Source of the DNA: Filimonas zeae
GTDB lineage: Bacteria; Bacteroidota; Bacteroidia; Chitinophagales; Chitinophagaceae
Assembly: GCF_014641615.1 (NCBI RefSeq)
Contig: NZ_BMIB01000001.1
Span: forward strand, 682,769 to 746,768
Length of the DNA: 64,000 nt
Direction of reading: 5' to 3'
The position numbers were made by a program, and so were the translations under genes. The notes beneath the pieces were generated by a model that ran no database searches, was not told where the DNA came from, and saw only the letters and a program-made list of their open reading frames with translations. Of this stretch, positions 63,719 to 64,000 are shown piece after piece; the stretch's first letter is position 1; each line of letters starts with the position of its first letter.

Positions 63719-64000
63719 TTAAAAAAGGATAGCCGGTAATCTGAACCTGAAATCAAGCAGTTCTTCTGTTTTGATATTTTCCATGTTATTAAGTGGTTCA
63801 CCGGAGTATAGTTTTAAGTCTGTCACTTTTTGTCCGTACCGGTGCGAAAATTCAAAATAGACGTGTATGAAGCCATTCTCCAGTTCTACATAATAATCAC
63901 TGAAGCCTTTTGAAAAAAGACGCTGGATGCAATAATCTTTCTTCGGTAATTTATATTGAGTAAAACCTTCGAGTGATATATGCACTGGTTTGTTTACCAG
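63719..64000 (-). CDS. Partial gene of unknown function at the right edge
   Basis: At least 94 codons, open to the window edge on the minus strand, so the start is beyond 64000. Visible part: LVNKPVHISLEGFTQYKLPK, then FSKGFSDYYVELENGFIHVY, FEFSHRYGQKVTDLKLYSGE, ending FRFRLPAILF. Beta-rich, basic, no family recognised. Confidence 0.55.
   Translation of the reverse strand: MVNKPVHISLEGFTQYKLPKKDYCIQRLFSKGFSDYYVELENGFIHVYFEFSHRYGQKVTDLKLYSGEPLNNMENIKTEELLDFRFRLPAILF

Overview
The window is chromosomal DNA of a Bacteroidota bacterium, most likely the Chitinophagia / Chitinophagaceae group (Chitinophaga, Filimonas or Niastella type). The signs are a large Oar-like TonB-dependent receptor, several secreted glycoside hydrolases, DUF3857/transglutaminase and carboxypeptidase-regulatory-domain proteins, few Shine-Dalgarno sites, and promoters of the Bacteroidota form TTG-N19/20-TAnnTTTG. 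That promoter form is seen most clearly in front of two identical tRNA-Val genes.

Layout. (1) 1-3955: carbohydrate utilisation, with the C-terminal end of a GH3 beta-glucosidase, a GH26 beta-mannanase and a GH88 unsaturated glucuronyl hydrolase, plus a pair of small membrane proteins. (2) 4087-9084: maltose-type O-acetyltransferase, GNAT acetyltransferase, TonB-dependent receptor, DUF1304 membrane protein. (3) 9327-26515: a long one-direction cluster. It holds two tandem secreted tail-collar (microcystin-dependent-protein-like) proteins, four very large and one medium cytoplasmic-looking proteins (one resembling DUF6603, one with kelch-like repeats), a secreted PQQ-type beta-propeller protein and a bicovalent-type FAD oxidoreductase. 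This is the best candidate here for an undescribed multi-protein system. (4) 26553-36826: tRNA-Val, penicillin-binding protein 2, DUF4268 protein, a 1251-residue DUF3857/transglutaminase protein, a 42-bp tandem array of palindromic units at 34150-34898, a PepSY-like exported protein and a TonB-C-terminus-like protein. (5) 36929-49151: a defence island that starts beside a damaged tRNA/tmRNA 3' end. It carries a type I restriction-modification system (hsdM, a rhuM gene split by an amber codon, hsdS, hsdR), a YgjP-like metallopeptidase and an McrBC pair. (6) 49372-56240: second tRNA-Val, a secreted VWA protein, and a tight rightward operon of membrane protein, alpha/beta hydrolase, lipoprotein and large secreted protein. 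(7) 56246-60255: a leftward operon of a Ycf46-like AAA+ ATPase, a Ycf35/DUF1257-like protein, a DUF2997 protein, a membrane protein with a ComEA-like helix-hairpin-helix end, and an NrdG-like radical SAM protein; most of these are best known from cyanobacteria and plastids. (8) 60318-64000: MocR/PdxR-type regulator, a large carboxypeptidase-regulatory-domain protein and a partial gene.

Functions rest on motifs read by eye and on knowledge of the families. No database search was possible. Start codons are often uncertain because ribosome binding sites are weak in this phylum.
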